64,000 nt of DNA, taken from assembly GCA_022376925.1 (NCBI GenBank), contig JAIOJX010000030.1:167225084-167289083 (forward strand). The letters are read 5' to 3'. Source of the stretch: Tragulus kanchil (lineage: Eukaryota; Chordata; Mammalia; Artiodactyla; Tragulidae). The notes under the pieces are model-generated. The model had not been told where the DNA came from. It saw nothing but the letters and a program-made list of their open reading frames with translations, and ran no database searches. Shown piece after piece: positions 12,061-22,637 of this stretch (positions are counted from its first letter, which is position 1; each line of letters starts with the position of its first letter). Both the position numbers and the translations under genes were made by a program.

Positions 12061-12600
12061 AGCCCTATTCATGTGATCCCCACCCTCTAGCTCTAGGTCA
12101 CACAGCTGATGGTTATCCAGCTTCTTCCCTTAGTCCAGGTTATCATTTTCCCTTATTGTTACATGCCTTATTTCCCTGCCACAAGTGTTTTCTTACTCTG
12201 TTTAATCATAACACTTTAGCAACATTTTCAGGGCAGCCAGGCCATCAGAGTCCTCAGAACCCTTCATGCCCTTATCCTCATTCTGGTTTGCAAGTGCTAG
12301 CTTGCCACACTTGTGATAAAGGCCTAGAAAGCTATCAACACTGTGGTGTTGTTTGGCATTTCTCCCTGGAATCACTGGTAGGAGCTAGAAATTAAAGTCA
12401 TCCTTGATACCAGAGGGGCATCACTCATCAAATTCTATGGCACATTTAGTCATGGTGCTATAATGGCAGTGTTAGTTCTTTGGACTCCATAGTCCTGAGG
12501 CAGAACATGAAAAGTGGGCTATGTATTTGTCTTGATGATTGTCACACATGACTATCTAATTAGAGAGTTCAAAGGAGGTACTGGTGATTCCCCAACACTT
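12061..12600. other. Intergenic, no feature recognised
   Basis: An open + frame of 135 codons runs through 11988-12395. It starts inside the transposon fragment and shows no recognisable domain, so I do not call it a gene. Confidence 0.5.
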
Positions 12601-13246
12601 GTTCAGTCACTAAGTTGTGCCTGACCCCACGAACTGCAGCACACCAGACTTCCCTGTCCCTCACTATCTCTAGGAGTTTGCTCAAATTCATGTTCATTGA
12701 GTCAGTGATGCTGTCTAACCATTTCATCCTCTGTCGCATCCTTCTCCTTTTGCCTTCAATCTTTCCCAGCATCAGAGTCTTTTGCAATGAGTCAGCTCTT
12801 TGCATCAGGTGGCCAAAGTTTTGGAGCTTCAGCTTCAGTTCTTCCAATGAATATTCAGGGTGAATTTCCTTTAAGATTGGCTGGGCTGATCTCCTTGCAG
12901 TACAAGAGACTCTCAAGAGTATGTGCTCCAGCAGCACAATTCAAAAAGCATCAGTTCTTCGGCGCTCAGCCTTCATTGTGGTCCAACTTTCATATCTGTA
13001 TGTGACTACTGGAAAAACCATAGTTTTGACTATGTAGACTTTTGTCGGCAATGTGATGCCTTTGCTTTTTAATATGCTGTCTAGGTTTGTCATAGCTTTC
13101 CTTTCAAGGTGCAACTATATTTTAATTTCATGGCTGCAGTTACTTTGAAGCCCAAGAAAATTAAAATCTATCACTGTCTCCACATTTTCCCCATCTTTTT
13201 GCCATGAAGTGATGGGGCTCAATGCCATGATCTTAGTTTTTTTGAA

Positions 13247-13350
13247 TACTGAGTTGTTCTTTTTTTAATTATTATTAATTTATTCTTTATTTTAAAGATT
13301 TTACAGAGTTTTGTTGTTCACAGACATGTATGTTCCCAGTTTACTGAGTT
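13247..13350 (-). mobile_element. Very short 5'-truncated L1 inserted into BovB, with TSD
   Basis: Within BovB, 13256-13341 is foreign: a T-rich start, then 'ttttacagagttttgttgtt' and 'cacagacatgtatgttccca'. The same text occurs at the antisense 3' end of the L1 at 45195-46146. It is flanked by TACTGAGTT at 13247-13255 and 13342-13350, a 9-bp target-site duplication. BovB sequence continues in register on both sides. Confidence 0.85.
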
Positions 13351-13362
13351 TTAATCCAGTTT

Positions 13363-15418
13363 TTTTCACTCTCCTCATTCATGCTCATCAAAAGCCTTTT
13401 AAAGGGTTCCTTTTCACTTTCTGCCATTGGAGCAGTATCATCTGTGTATCTCACGTTACTGACATTTCTCCCAGCAACCGAATTCCAGTTTGTGACTCAT
13501 CTAGCCTGACACTTTGCATGATGTACTCTGCATATAAGTTAAATAAGCAGGGTAACAATATACAGCTTTGACATAATCCTTTCCCAATTTTGAACTAGTT
13601 CATTGCTCCATGTCCCATTCTAACTGTTGCAACTTGACCTGCATACAGGTCTCTCAGGCAACAGGTAAGGTGGTTGGTATTCCATCCCTTTAAGAATTGT
13701 CCATAGTTTGTTGTGATCCACACAGTCAATGGTTTTAGTGTAGTCAATAAAGGAGAAGTAGATGTTTTTCTGGCATCTTTTGCTTTCTCTATGATCCAAC
13801 GAATATTGGCAGTTTGATCTCTGGTTCTTCTGCCTTTTCTAAATGCAGCTTGTCTGAAAGATCTTGGTTCGTGTACTGCTGAAGCCTAGCTTGAAGGCTC
13901 TTGAGCATAACCTTGCTAGCAAGTGAATTGAGTGCAACTGTGTAGTAGTTTGAACATTCTTAGAGATTAGGACGAAAACTCACTTTTTCCAGTCTTTTGG
14001 CCATTGCTGAGTATTATAAATTTTGTAGACATACTGAGTGCATCACTTTATCAGCTATCATCTTTTAGGACTTGAAATAGATCAGCTGGAATTCAATCAC
14101 CTCCATGAGGTCTGTTCACAGTAATGTTTCCTAAGGCCCACTTGACTTCACACTCTAGGATGTCTGGCTCTAGAAGAGTGACCACACCACTGTGGTTAAC
14201 CTGGGTCATTAAGACTTTTTTGTAGTTCTGTGTAGTCTTGATCTCTTCTTAATTTTTCTGCTTCTGTTAAGGTCTTTACCATTTCCGTTCTTTATTGTGC
14301 CCATCTTTATATGAAATGTTCTCTTATCTCTAATTTTCTTGAACAGATCTCTAGTCTTCCCATTCTACCATTTCCCTAATCCGGGTTTTGTTGTTCACTC
14401 CTCCTTTTCACTCTCCTCATTCATGCTCATCAAAAGCCTTTTAAAGGGTTCCTTTTCACTTTCTGCCATTGGAGCAGTATCATCTGTGTATCTCACGTTA
14501 CTGACATTTCTCCCAGCAACCGAATTCCAGTTTGTGACTCATCTAGCCTGACACTTTGCATGATGTACTCTGCATATAAGTTAAATAAGCAGGGTAACAA
14601 TATACAGCTTTGACATAATCCTTTCCCAATTTTGAACTAGTTCATTGCTCCATGTCCCATTCTAACTGTTGCAACTTGACCTGCATACAGGTCTCTCAGG
14701 CAACAGGTAAGGTGGTTGGTATTCCATCCCTTTAAGAATTGTCCATAGTTTGTTGTGATCCACACAGTCAATGGTTTTAGTGTAGTCAATAAAGGAGAAG
14801 TAGATGTTTTTCTGGCATCTTTTGCTTTCTCTATGATCCAACGAATATTGGCAGTTTGATCTCTGGTTCTTCTGCCTTTTCTAAATGCAGCTTGTCTGAA
14901 AGATCTTGGTTCGTGTACTGCTGAAGCCTAGCTTGAAGGCTCTTGAGCATAACCTTGCTAGCAAGTGAATTGAGTGCAACTGTGTAGTAGTTTGAACATT
15001 CTTAGAGATTAGGACGAAAACTCACTTTTTCCAGTCTTTTGGCCATTGCTGAGTATTATAAATTTTGTAGACATACTGAGTGCATCACTTTATCAGCTAT
15101 CATCTTTTAGGACTTGAAATAGATCAGCTGGAATTCAATCACCTCCATGAGGTCTGTTCACAGTAATGTTTCCTAAGGCCCACTTGACTTCACACTCTAG
15201 GATGTCTGGCTCTAGAAGAGTGACCACACCACTGTGGTTAACCTGGGTCATTAAGACTTTTTTGTAGTTCTGTGTAGTCTTGATCTCTTCTTAATTTTTC
15301 TGCTTCTGTTAAGGTCTTTACCATTTCCGTTCTTTATTGTGCCCATCTTTATATGAAATGTTCTCTTATCTCTAATTTTCTTGAACAGATCTCTAGTCTT
15401 CCCATTCTACCATTTCCC
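13363..15418. repeat. Local direct duplication 4 inside BovB (13363-14376 and 14405-15418)
   Basis: 1014 bp are repeated with offset 1042 and a 28-bp spacer. The copies appear identical. The spacer contains a degraded version ('ttttgttgttcac') of the L1 fragment that precedes copy 1, as if the second copy began with a noisy reading of that sequence. Confidence 0.92.
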
Positions 15419-15938
15419 CCTATTCCTTTGCATTGTTCACTTAAGAAGGCTTTCTTATCCCTCCTTGCTGTTCTCTGGAACTCTGCACTCAGTTGGGTAT
15501 ATCTTTCCCTTTCTCCTTGCCTTTCATTTTCCTTCTTTCTTAGCTATTTGTAAAACCTCCTTAGACAACCACTCGGCTTTCTTTCTCTTTGGTGTGGTTT
15601 TGGTCACCACCTCCTGTACAATGTTATGAATCTCTGTCCATATTCTTCTGGCACCCTGTCTACCATATCTAATTTTTGACTTTATTCAATGCCTCCACTG
15701 TATAATCACAAGGGATTTGATTTAGGTCATACCTGAATGGTTGAGTGGTTTTCCCTACTTTCTTCAATGCAAGCCTGAACTGTGCAAGAAGGAGTTCATG
15801 ATCTAAACTCCAGGTGTTGTTTTTGCTGACTGCATAGAGTTTCTCCATCTTTGACTGCAAAATACATGATCAATCTGATTTTGGCACTGACCATCTGGTC
15901 ACGTCCATGTGTTGAGTTGTATTGTTGGAAAAGGGCGT

Positions 15939-16100
15939 CTGCTATGAGCAGTGTATTCTCATGACAAAACTCTGTTAGTCTTTGCCCTGCTTCATTTTGT
16001 ACTCCAAGGCTAAACTTGCCTGCTATGAGCAGTGTATTCTCATGACAAAACTCTGTTAGTCTTTGCCCTGCTTCATTTTGTACTCCAAGGCTAAACTTGC
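15939..16100. repeat. 81-bp perfect tandem duplication within BovB
   Basis: The block starting CTGCTATGAGCAGTGTATTC at 15939-16019 is repeated at 16020-16100 without visible change. The BovB consensus as I remember it has this block once. Confidence 0.85.
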
Positions 16101-16950
16101 CTGTTTTTCAGATATCTCTTGACTTCCTACCTTTTCGTTGCAATCCTCTAAGATGAAAAGGACATTTCTTTTTTCGTGTTAGTTTTAGAAGGTCTTGCAA
16201 CTCTTCATAGAATCAGTCAACCTCAGCTTCTTCACCATTAGTAGCATAGACCAGGATTACTGTGATGTTGAATGGTTTGCCTTGGAAATGAACCAAGGTC
16301 ATTCTGTTGTTTTTGAGACTGCACCTAATACTGCATTTTGGACTCTTAGTGTTGACTGTGAGGGGTATTCCCTTTCTTCTAAGGGATTCTTGCCCACAGT
16401 AGTAGATATAATGTTCATCTGAATTAAATTCGTCCATTCTCATCCATTTTAGTTCACTGATTCCTAAGATGTTGATGTTTTACTCTTAGCTTCATCTCCT
16501 ACTTAAGCATGTCCAATTTAGCTTGATTCATGGACCTAACATCCAGGTTCCTATGCAACAGTGTTCCTTACAGCATCAGACTTTACTTTTACCACCAGAC
16601 ATATTCACAAATGAGCATCGTTTCTGCTTTGGCCCAGTTTCTTCATTCTTTATGGATCTATTAGTAATTGCCCTCTTCCTCAGTAGCATATTGGACACTT
16701 TCTGACCTGGGGGTTGGGGGTGGGCTCATCTTTAGGTGTCATGTCTTTTTGCCTTTCCATACTGTTCATGGTGTTCTTATGGCGATAAAACTGGAGTGGT
16801 TTGCCATTCTATCCTCCAGTGGACCACATTTTGTTAGAATTTTTCAATATGACCTGCCGGTCCTGAATGGCCCTGCATGGCATGGCGCGTAGCTTTATTG
16901 AGTTGTGCAAGCCCCTTTGCCGTGATAAAGCTGTGATCTCTGAAGGATTT

Positions 16951-17745
16951 GTCCAACATAAGTACTACTTAATCAAAGTAATTGGTGAGTAGGTCACCAA
17001 AAAGTGGATTTGGAATCAGGGCACCAGACTAGTCTGGAACTCTAGGGGCATGCTCTCAGGTCACCATCAAATTACAAGGAGGCAATGGCCTAAACAGTGA
17101 CTGAGGTTGGTGTAGGAAGTGTTTTCCAGCTACAGGTTGTATCAACAAATGTTGTGTCTCCCATGAAGACAGTCCAGGAACTCCAGGATAGTGTGGCAGT
17201 GAAAAAGGAGCAGCAGAGGTTCTCCATGGCTGGAAGCACCCAGAGGCTGGGTAGATGGCTAATTCCAGCTTGGACTATTGCCAAGGTCAAGAACAGCTCC
17301 TCCACCAGCAGCAAAGTGAAACCTTGGCAGAGCTACACACAGAGCTGGGGAAGATCATGAAATCTTATGCACTGCTCTGTTGGTTTCTGTATTAACTCCA
17401 GTACTGGATCAATGACTATTTATTTATTTAATTTTTTACTGTGCAGCAGCCATAGGCATTGATGAGAGTGGGCTCTAGGTCCACAAAGTCATGAGGGTAC
17501 ACATTTGCTGATCCAACTTTCTGCAGGTACTGCAGGAGTTGCTACCATAGTTTTAGGGTTTGATACTGAACTCAGTACCATGGGGCTGGCACTGTACTCT
17601 ATACAGTAGAGTTCTCAATAACCAGGCTGGCCCATATAGAAAGAGGTGCCCCCAGTACAGATGTGATCTGATAGGTGGAGATGTTAAAGGGGCCATTTCT
17701 TCAAACACACTGCAAGTCTCTAGGAACGCCCAGGAATTTCTGGAA
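16951..17745. other. Unidentified low-copy segment, first copy
   Basis: Not recognised as a transposon. A + frame of 87 codons (17097-17360) and an overlapping minus frame of 74 codons exist with no assignable family. This could be a decayed processed pseudogene or unique intergenic DNA. Confidence 0.35.
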
Positions 17746-17757
17746 CAGGGCTTTTCT

Positions 17758-18063
17758 TTATTTTTTTTTTTTAAAGATTTATTTATTTATTTTGGGCAGG
17801 GGTCGGGTTGGGGAGGGAGGGGAGCAGACGGGCCACTTCTATTGGTCTTTCATTTCTCTATTTTCATTCGCCCTTTTTTCTTTCGCTCCTGTGGGCCTCC
17901 CATCGCGGTGGCGTCTGTCGTTGCTGGGCGCCGGCTCTGGGAGCATGCGCTCCAGAGCTCCGGCTCGGTAACTGGACACATCAGTCCAGCCGCTCCGCGG
18001 CATGTGGGATCTTCCCAGGCCAGGGATCGAACCGGCGCCCCTTGCACTACAAGGCGGTGTCCT
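17758..18063 (-). mobile_element. CHR-type SINE, antisense, cut at the duplication junction
   Basis: Starts with a T-run and TTTATTTATTTATTTTGGGC. It reads through the complemented body but stops at 'aaggcggtgtcct', before the complemented head. The complete version is at 18942-19271. Truncation occurs exactly at the end of copy 1 of duplication 5. Confidence 0.85.
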
Positions 18064-18240
18064 GCATGGCATGGCGTAGCTTTATTGAGTTGTGCAAGCC
18101 CTTTGCCGTGATAAAGCTGTGATCTCTGAAGGATTTGTCCAACATAAGTACTACTTAATCAAAGTAATTGGTGAGTAGGTCACCAAAAGTGGATTTGAAT
18201 CAGGGCACCAGACTAGTCTGGAACTCTAGGGGCATGCTCT

Positions 18241-18929
18241 CAGGTCACAATCAAATTACAAGGAGGCAATGGCCTAAACAGTGACTGAGGTTGGTGTAGG
18301 AAGTGTTTTCCAGCTACAGGTTGTATCAACAAATGTTGTGTCTCCCATGAAGACAGTCCAGGAACTCCAGGATAGTGTGGCAGTGAAAAAGGAGCAGCAG
18401 AGGTTCTCCATGGCTGGAAGCACCCAGAGGCTGGGTAGATGGCTAATTCCAGCTTGGACTATTGCCAAGGTCAAGAACAGCTCCTCCACCAGCAGCAAAG
18501 TGAAACCTTGGCAGAGCTACACACAGAGCTGGGGAAGATCATGAAATCTTATGCACTGCTCTGTTGGTTTCTGTATTAACTCCAGTACTGGATCAATGAC
18601 TATTTATTTATTTAATTTTTTACTGTGCAGCAGCCATAGGCATTGATGAGAGTGGGCTCTAGGTCCACAAAGTCATGAGGGTACACATTTGCTGATCCAA
18701 CTTTCTGCAGGTACTGCAGGAGTTGCTACCATAGTTTTAGGGTTTGATACTGAACTCAGTACCATGGGGCTGGCACTGTACTCTATACAGTAGAGTTCTC
18801 AATAACCAGGCTGGCCCATATAGAAAGAGGTGCCCCCAGTACAGATGTGATCTGATAGGTGGAGATGTTAAAGGGGCCATTTCTTCAAACACACTGCAAG
18901 TCTCTAGGAACGCCCAGGAATTTCTGGAA
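18241..18929. other. Unidentified low-copy segment, duplicated copy
   Basis: Near-identical second copy of the unrecognised segment at 17050-17745, carried by duplication 5. No independent evidence of function. Confidence 0.35.
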
Positions 18930-19283
18930 CAGGGCTTTTCTTTATTTTTTTTTTTAAAGATTTATTTATTTATTTTGGGCAGGGGTCGGGTTGGGGAGGG
19001 AGGGGAGCAGACGGGCCACTTCTATTGGTCTTTCATTTCTCTATTTTCATTCGTCTTTGTTCTTTAGCTCCTGTGGGCCTCCCATCGCGGTGGCGTCTGT
19101 CGTTGCTGGGCGCCGGCTCTGGGAGCATGCGCTCCAGAGCTCCGGCTCGGTAACTGGACACATCAGTCCAGCCGCTCCGCGGCATGTGGGATCTTCCCAG
19201 GCCAGGGATCGAACCGGCGCCCCTTGCACTACAAGGCGGTGTCCTTACCCACTGGACCACCAGGGGAAGCCCAGGGCTTTTCT
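18930..19283 (-). mobile_element. Complete CHR-type SINE, antisense, with 12-bp TSD
   Basis: Element 18942-19271, T-tract first and complemented head 'ggaccaccaggggaagcc' last. It is flanked by CAGGGCTTTTCT at 18930-18941 and 19272-19283. Few CpGs have decayed, so it looks young. Confidence 0.9.
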
Positions 19284-19618
19284 ATGTCCTAGTCTTCCTT
19301 AATATATTTATGAAATGGATCAAATAAAATAAAGATATTTATTAATCACTGCTATGCCCAAAAGATAATAAATTACTTTTTTTTTCTCCCCTAAATCACA
19401 GAAGACGCCATCCTTTTTCTCAAGGATCTTCTGGTGTAGTCGGAAGAATATTCAATAATGTCCATTAAAAAGCCACAACAACTAGACAAGACGTAGAGTC
19501 TGAGTGCCAGAGGAGTGATAGAAACTGTCTGGGGAGTGGGGCTCAGAAGAGAGAGAGGTTGCAGAGAGGGAGAACAGTTAGGGAACAAGAGAGAGGAAGT
19601 GCATCTAAAATAAAGGGT
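19284..19618. other. Intergenic, no feature recognised
   Basis: Short stretch between SINEs. Nothing supportable. Confidence 0.5.
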
Positions 19619-19885
19619 AATATATTAGGGTTTGTGTGCACAGGCTAACTCACTTCAGTTGTGTCCAACTCTTTGAGACCCTATGGACTGTAATGTGCCA
19701 AGTTCCCTTGTCCATGAGATTCTCCAGGCAAGAATACTGGAGTGGGTTGTCATGCCCTCCTCCAGAGTATCCTCCCAACCCAGGGATCGAAGCTGAGTCT
19801 CTTATGTTTCCTAAATTGGCAGGTGGGTGTTTTTCGTTTTTTGTTTTACCACCACTGCCACCTGGGAAGTCCAATATATTAGGGT
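19619..19885 (-). mobile_element. Bov-A2 SINE, antisense, with 13-bp TSD
   Basis: Body 19632-19872: 'cttcagttgtgtccaactct', 'caagaatactggagtgggtt', 'aacccagggatcgaagctga', and the complemented head 'gccacctgggaagtcc'. Perfect AATATATTAGGGT copies flank it at 19619-19631 and 19873-19885. Confidence 0.92.
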
Positions 19886-19944
19886 AGGCTCCATAAAGGC
19901 AAGAACCTTATTTCAATCCATTGTTTCTCAGTGCCTAGAACAGA

Positions 19945-20076
19945 GTGGTTGGACAGCATCATCAACTCAACGGACATGAGTTTGAGCAAACTCTGGGAGA
20001 CAGTGAAAGACAGGGAAGCTGCTGCTGCAGTCCATGGGGTCGCAAGCCTGACACGACTGAGTGACTGAACAACAAC
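19945..20076 (+). mobile_element. BovB 3'-end fragment, sense
   Basis: Reads 'cggacatgagtttgagcaaa', 'gcagtccatggggtcgcaag', 'cacgactgagtgactgaaca', the conserved 3' end of BovB. Confidence 0.85.
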
Positions 20077-20089
20077 ATATAGGGCACAT

Positions 20090-20460
20090 AATAGGCAAAT
20101 GGTCAGTACAAAAGAACGAACGTTAGGGAGTGATATAAATACAAAAGGTGGCCGTATCTGATGACTAAAAGACTTGAAAACAGGTCAAGAAATGTTGGTA
20201 TTTCCGTTAGTGACATTCCCTCAAGAACAGTCAAGTATCTAAACGCACTCTTCCCATGTGTATTGAGGGCGGGGTGGACAGGGGTCACCGGTTTTGGTCA
20301 CAACTATAACGCTAGGGTCTGGAGTAGCGCCCCGCATATCAGTGAATACCAACTGCTCAGAGGATCCCGTGAGTTGCCCTCTCATTTTGGTCACTCGCAT
20401 AGAGGGAATGGTCGGCCGAAGGCCACGCAGCATCTCCATCACAGCAGTTCTGCTGGCTAG
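20090..20460. other. Unrecognised CpG-bearing segment
   Basis: Contains more CpG than its surroundings (for example 'taacgctagggtctggagtagcgccccgc', split here by several CpGs). It has overlapping open frames on both strands (+ 20294-20482, 62 codons; - 20239-20442, 67 codons). I cannot assign it to any protein or transposon. It could be a decayed retrocopy or part of an endogenous retroviral remnant next to the LTR that follows. Confidence 0.3.
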
Positions 20461-20647
20461 TGTACCATGTACTGAATATTAGCCAGGCTCTTTCAGGACA
20501 GGTCATGTAAAAGGGGACATATAATATGAAATAATTTACTTAGATTTATCTGTAAGTGATTGTAAGAGCATTATCTAAAAGTGATATACTTGTTAAATTG
20601 AATTACTCCCTGTCAGTATTGATTATTACCTGTTAGTCTTTACTGAA

Positions 20648-21240
20648 TGTAACCTGTACTGGTGAAGGAAGAAAGAAGCTGGCTGCCCTGACTGAACTGA
20701 CTCCATCTTGAGGGAGAAGACTCCATGTTACACTTTCAGTGAACTCTGGACAGTGTTTGGACTGGGTAGCCATGGAGATGAGAAATTAACTGTCAACTAG
20801 GCCTCGGGGCTGGTGAGAACCTGACCAGGAAGACCTCTTACCCAAGCCTCCCCTTGGCCATGAAAATGAAATATCCGTCACAAGATAAATTGCCATTTGT
20901 GATTTTAGTTAATCAATTTATGTTATCGACAGGCTAAGCGATATGCTTAGATGATTGTCACCAAATCATACTTTTTTTCTTAACATCTCCTAGGCAACCT
21001 TAAAAGTTGGGGAGATGGGTTTGTGCACATAGGCTTTAGGTATAAATGTGAGCCACACGTTTTGCTCGGAGTCCTTGGCTAAATGAAGGCCTTGGACCCA
21101 CCCATGTAAAGCCAGCCTAATAAACCTCTTTTTCATCCACCATGAGCAGAGTCGGGTGCTTCACTGAGCGTGCCTCACAACAGTCGCGCCTGAGTCCCCA
21201 AGATACTGCTAAGTACCAGCGTAGTGCTCAGCCCCTGACA
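20648..21240 (+). mobile_element. Solo LTR of an endogenous retrovirus, sense to ABHD5
   Basis: About 0.59 kb starting TG (20648, or alternatively 20663) and ending CCCCTGACA. It has a TATA-like TATAAATG at 21041 and a polyadenylation signal AATAAA at 21119-21124, followed by a CT-rich stretch: the layout of a U3-R-U5 unit. No gag, pol or env is adjacent, so it is a solo LTR. No clear short target-site duplication is visible. Its 3' end coincides with the start of the duplicated ABHD5 CpG-island block. Class uncertain. Confidence 0.65.
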
Positions 21241-21289
21241 CTCATATCAGCGGATGATGCATTAATACAGTCATTATTGAAGCTGGTTA

Positions 21290-21557
21290 CCAATTAACGC
21301 TACCGGACAAGTCTCACCGGTTCCTGCAGGCGGACGGTCCCTCCTAGCGCTCACACCAGAGCACGTCGGACAGGATGACGCAAGCGTGGCTGGTGACTGG
21401 GGCGAGATGGCCCGGCATGCGCAAGCGCACCGCCGCGCCGCCGGGTTTTGCGGACGACGCATGCGCGGGCGGCGGCCTTAAGGCGGCGGCGGTCCCGAGC
21501 GTCCCAGTCGGCCTGTCAGCCGGCTTGGAGCCGCGGTCTGACGCTCGCTTGGCAGCC
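21290..21557 (+). promoter_or_regulatory. ABHD5: ABHD5 CpG-island promoter and 5' leader, first copy
   Basis: Dense CpG from about 21290 to 22230, with no TATA box near the start codon. Visible candidate sites: an ATF/C/EBP-like TGACGCAA at 21376-21383, and two NRF-1-like palindromic cores, GCATGCGCA at 21415-21423 and CGCATGCGC near 21459-21467. This is a typical housekeeping-type promoter. The exact transcription start cannot be read from sequence. Confidence 0.75.
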
Positions 21558-21604
21558 ATGGCGGCAGAGGAGGAGGAGGTGGACTCGGGAGACGTCAGTG
21601 AGAG
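21558..21604 (+). CDS. ABHD5: ABHD5 (CGI-58) coding exon 1, first copy
   Basis: ABHD5 is the lipid-droplet co-activator of adipose triglyceride lipase (PNPLA2). It binds perilipins and releases to activate triacylglycerol breakdown; loss causes Chanarin-Dorfman syndrome in humans. This exon encodes MAAEEEEVDSGDVSE plus two bases of an Arg codon, close to the human N-terminus as I remember it. The ATG has a strong context (GCCATGG). The exon ends AG/GTGAGT, a consensus donor, and its phase (AG + G from exon 2) restores Arg16. The frame is also open upstream to an ATG at 21375, so a longer N-terminus is formally possible, but the short start matches the known protein. Coding sequence shown is partial: exons 4 onward lie outside the window. 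Confidence 0.93.
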
Positions 21605-22369
21605 GTGAGTGCCGCGAGGATTCTGTGTCACTCGGGCGCGCAGTCAGCGCTGAGGACTCTAACCGGCCCGGCTGCTCAGTTGTCCTTCCCCGGCGCGAAT
21701 CCGCGCGGCGCGGGGAGGAGAAGCCCTGGCCCCGTTCTGCCCTCAGCGGGCGCCCTTCGGGTCTGAATGTGACCCCGGCAGCGCCAGGAGGCCGCTTGAC
21801 CCCCACGCGGAGGGGCCGCCGCGGGGTCGTGTCAGCGGCTCCACGGGCGGGCGACGGCGGTGGCTCGACTCCCAGCCTCGCTCGGTCTCTTTCGGGGGCA
21901 GAGACGGCTGCAGACCCCAGCACGACCCACCGGTGCTGACCGGTGTCCCTGCACTTTACTCGAGTCACGGGAAACGGCCGAGCCACCCAGTCGGCTTCCG
22001 ATCTCGGCTTCCGACCTCAGGTGAGAGCTGAGCTCGGTCCAGACGCCGCCGAGGACAAAAGTGCGGTCCCGGCGGAGTGTCTCCCGAGCCGTAGGAAGGG
22101 GCGGCGCTTCCTCGGGGCAGTGGTGGACCGACAGCGCAGGTTCACCCCAGAAGCCGCGGGTCGGAAGGGGCTCGCTGGGAGGAGGAGGAATCCAGAGTGG
22201 GGGAAAGGGGCTGGAGTAGTGAGTCCGAGGCTTTAGTTTTAAGAAAATGTGTAATTTACAGATACTTTATAGGAAGAAAGTTCACACTTTATAGGAAGAA
22301 ATATGTAACGCTCAGCGCAACTCATATCAGCGGATGATGCATTAATACAGTCATTATTGAAGCTGGTTA

Positions 22370-22637
22370 CCAATTAACGCTACCGGACAAGTCTCACCGG
22401 TTCCTGCAGGCGGACGGTCCCTCCTAGCGCTCACACCAGAGCACGTCGGACAGGATGACGCAAGCGTGGCTGGTGACTGGGGCGAGATGGCCCGGCATGC
22501 GCAAGCGCACCGCCGCGCCGCCGGGTTTTGCGGACGACGCATGCGCGGGCGGCGGCCTTAAGGCGGCGGCGGTCCCGAGCGTCCCAGTCGGCCTGTCAGC
22601 CGGCTTGGAGCCGCGGTCTGACGCTCGCTTGGCAGCC
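22370..22637 (+). promoter_or_regulatory. ABHD5: ABHD5 CpG-island promoter, duplicated copy
   Basis: Identical to 21290-21557, including the TGACGCAA and NRF-1-like motifs. Probably an assembly duplicate rather than a second promoter. Confidence 0.6.

Larger units (their letters stand above)
12601..16950 (-). mobile_element. RTE-BovB LINE, near full length, antisense, inactive
   Basis: BovB retrotransposon in reverse orientation, 3' end at 12601 ('cagtcactaagttgtgcctg') and 5' region near 16950. On the minus strand, fragments of the endonuclease-reverse transcriptase polyprotein can be read. The endonuclease-like piece is at 16213-16443 (DEHYIYYCGQESLRRKGIP), a middle part at 15669-15860, and the C-terminal tail at 12569-12937. 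Frames are broken by stops and indels, so it cannot be autonomous. The span is 4.35 kb. Subtracting the 1042-bp local duplication (13363-15418), the 86-bp L1 insertion and the 81-bp tandem repeat leaves about 3.1 kb, close to the usual 3.2 kb BovB length. This independently suggests the large duplication is not part of the original element. Confidence 0.9.
16872..19252. repeat. Local direct duplication 5 (16872-18063 and 18061-19252)
   Basis: About 1.19 kb is duplicated, overlapping at the junction by CCT. Copy 1 ends in the middle of a SINE ('ggcggtgtcct') and copy 2 begins inside BovB ('cctgcatggcatggcg'). Differences cluster near the copy ends: homopolymer and dinucleotide indels at the left of copy 2, and substitutions and indels in the right part of copy 1 ('cattcgcccttttttctttcg' versus 'cattcgtctttgttctttag'). 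Confidence 0.9.

Noticed and set aside
17560..18111. 183-codon + frame as a gene
   Set aside because: Its C-terminal half is an antisense SINE and its N-terminal half has no recognisable family.
20648..21240. A complete endogenous retrovirus
   Set aside because: Only one LTR is present; no second LTR or gag/pol/env-like sequence next to it.
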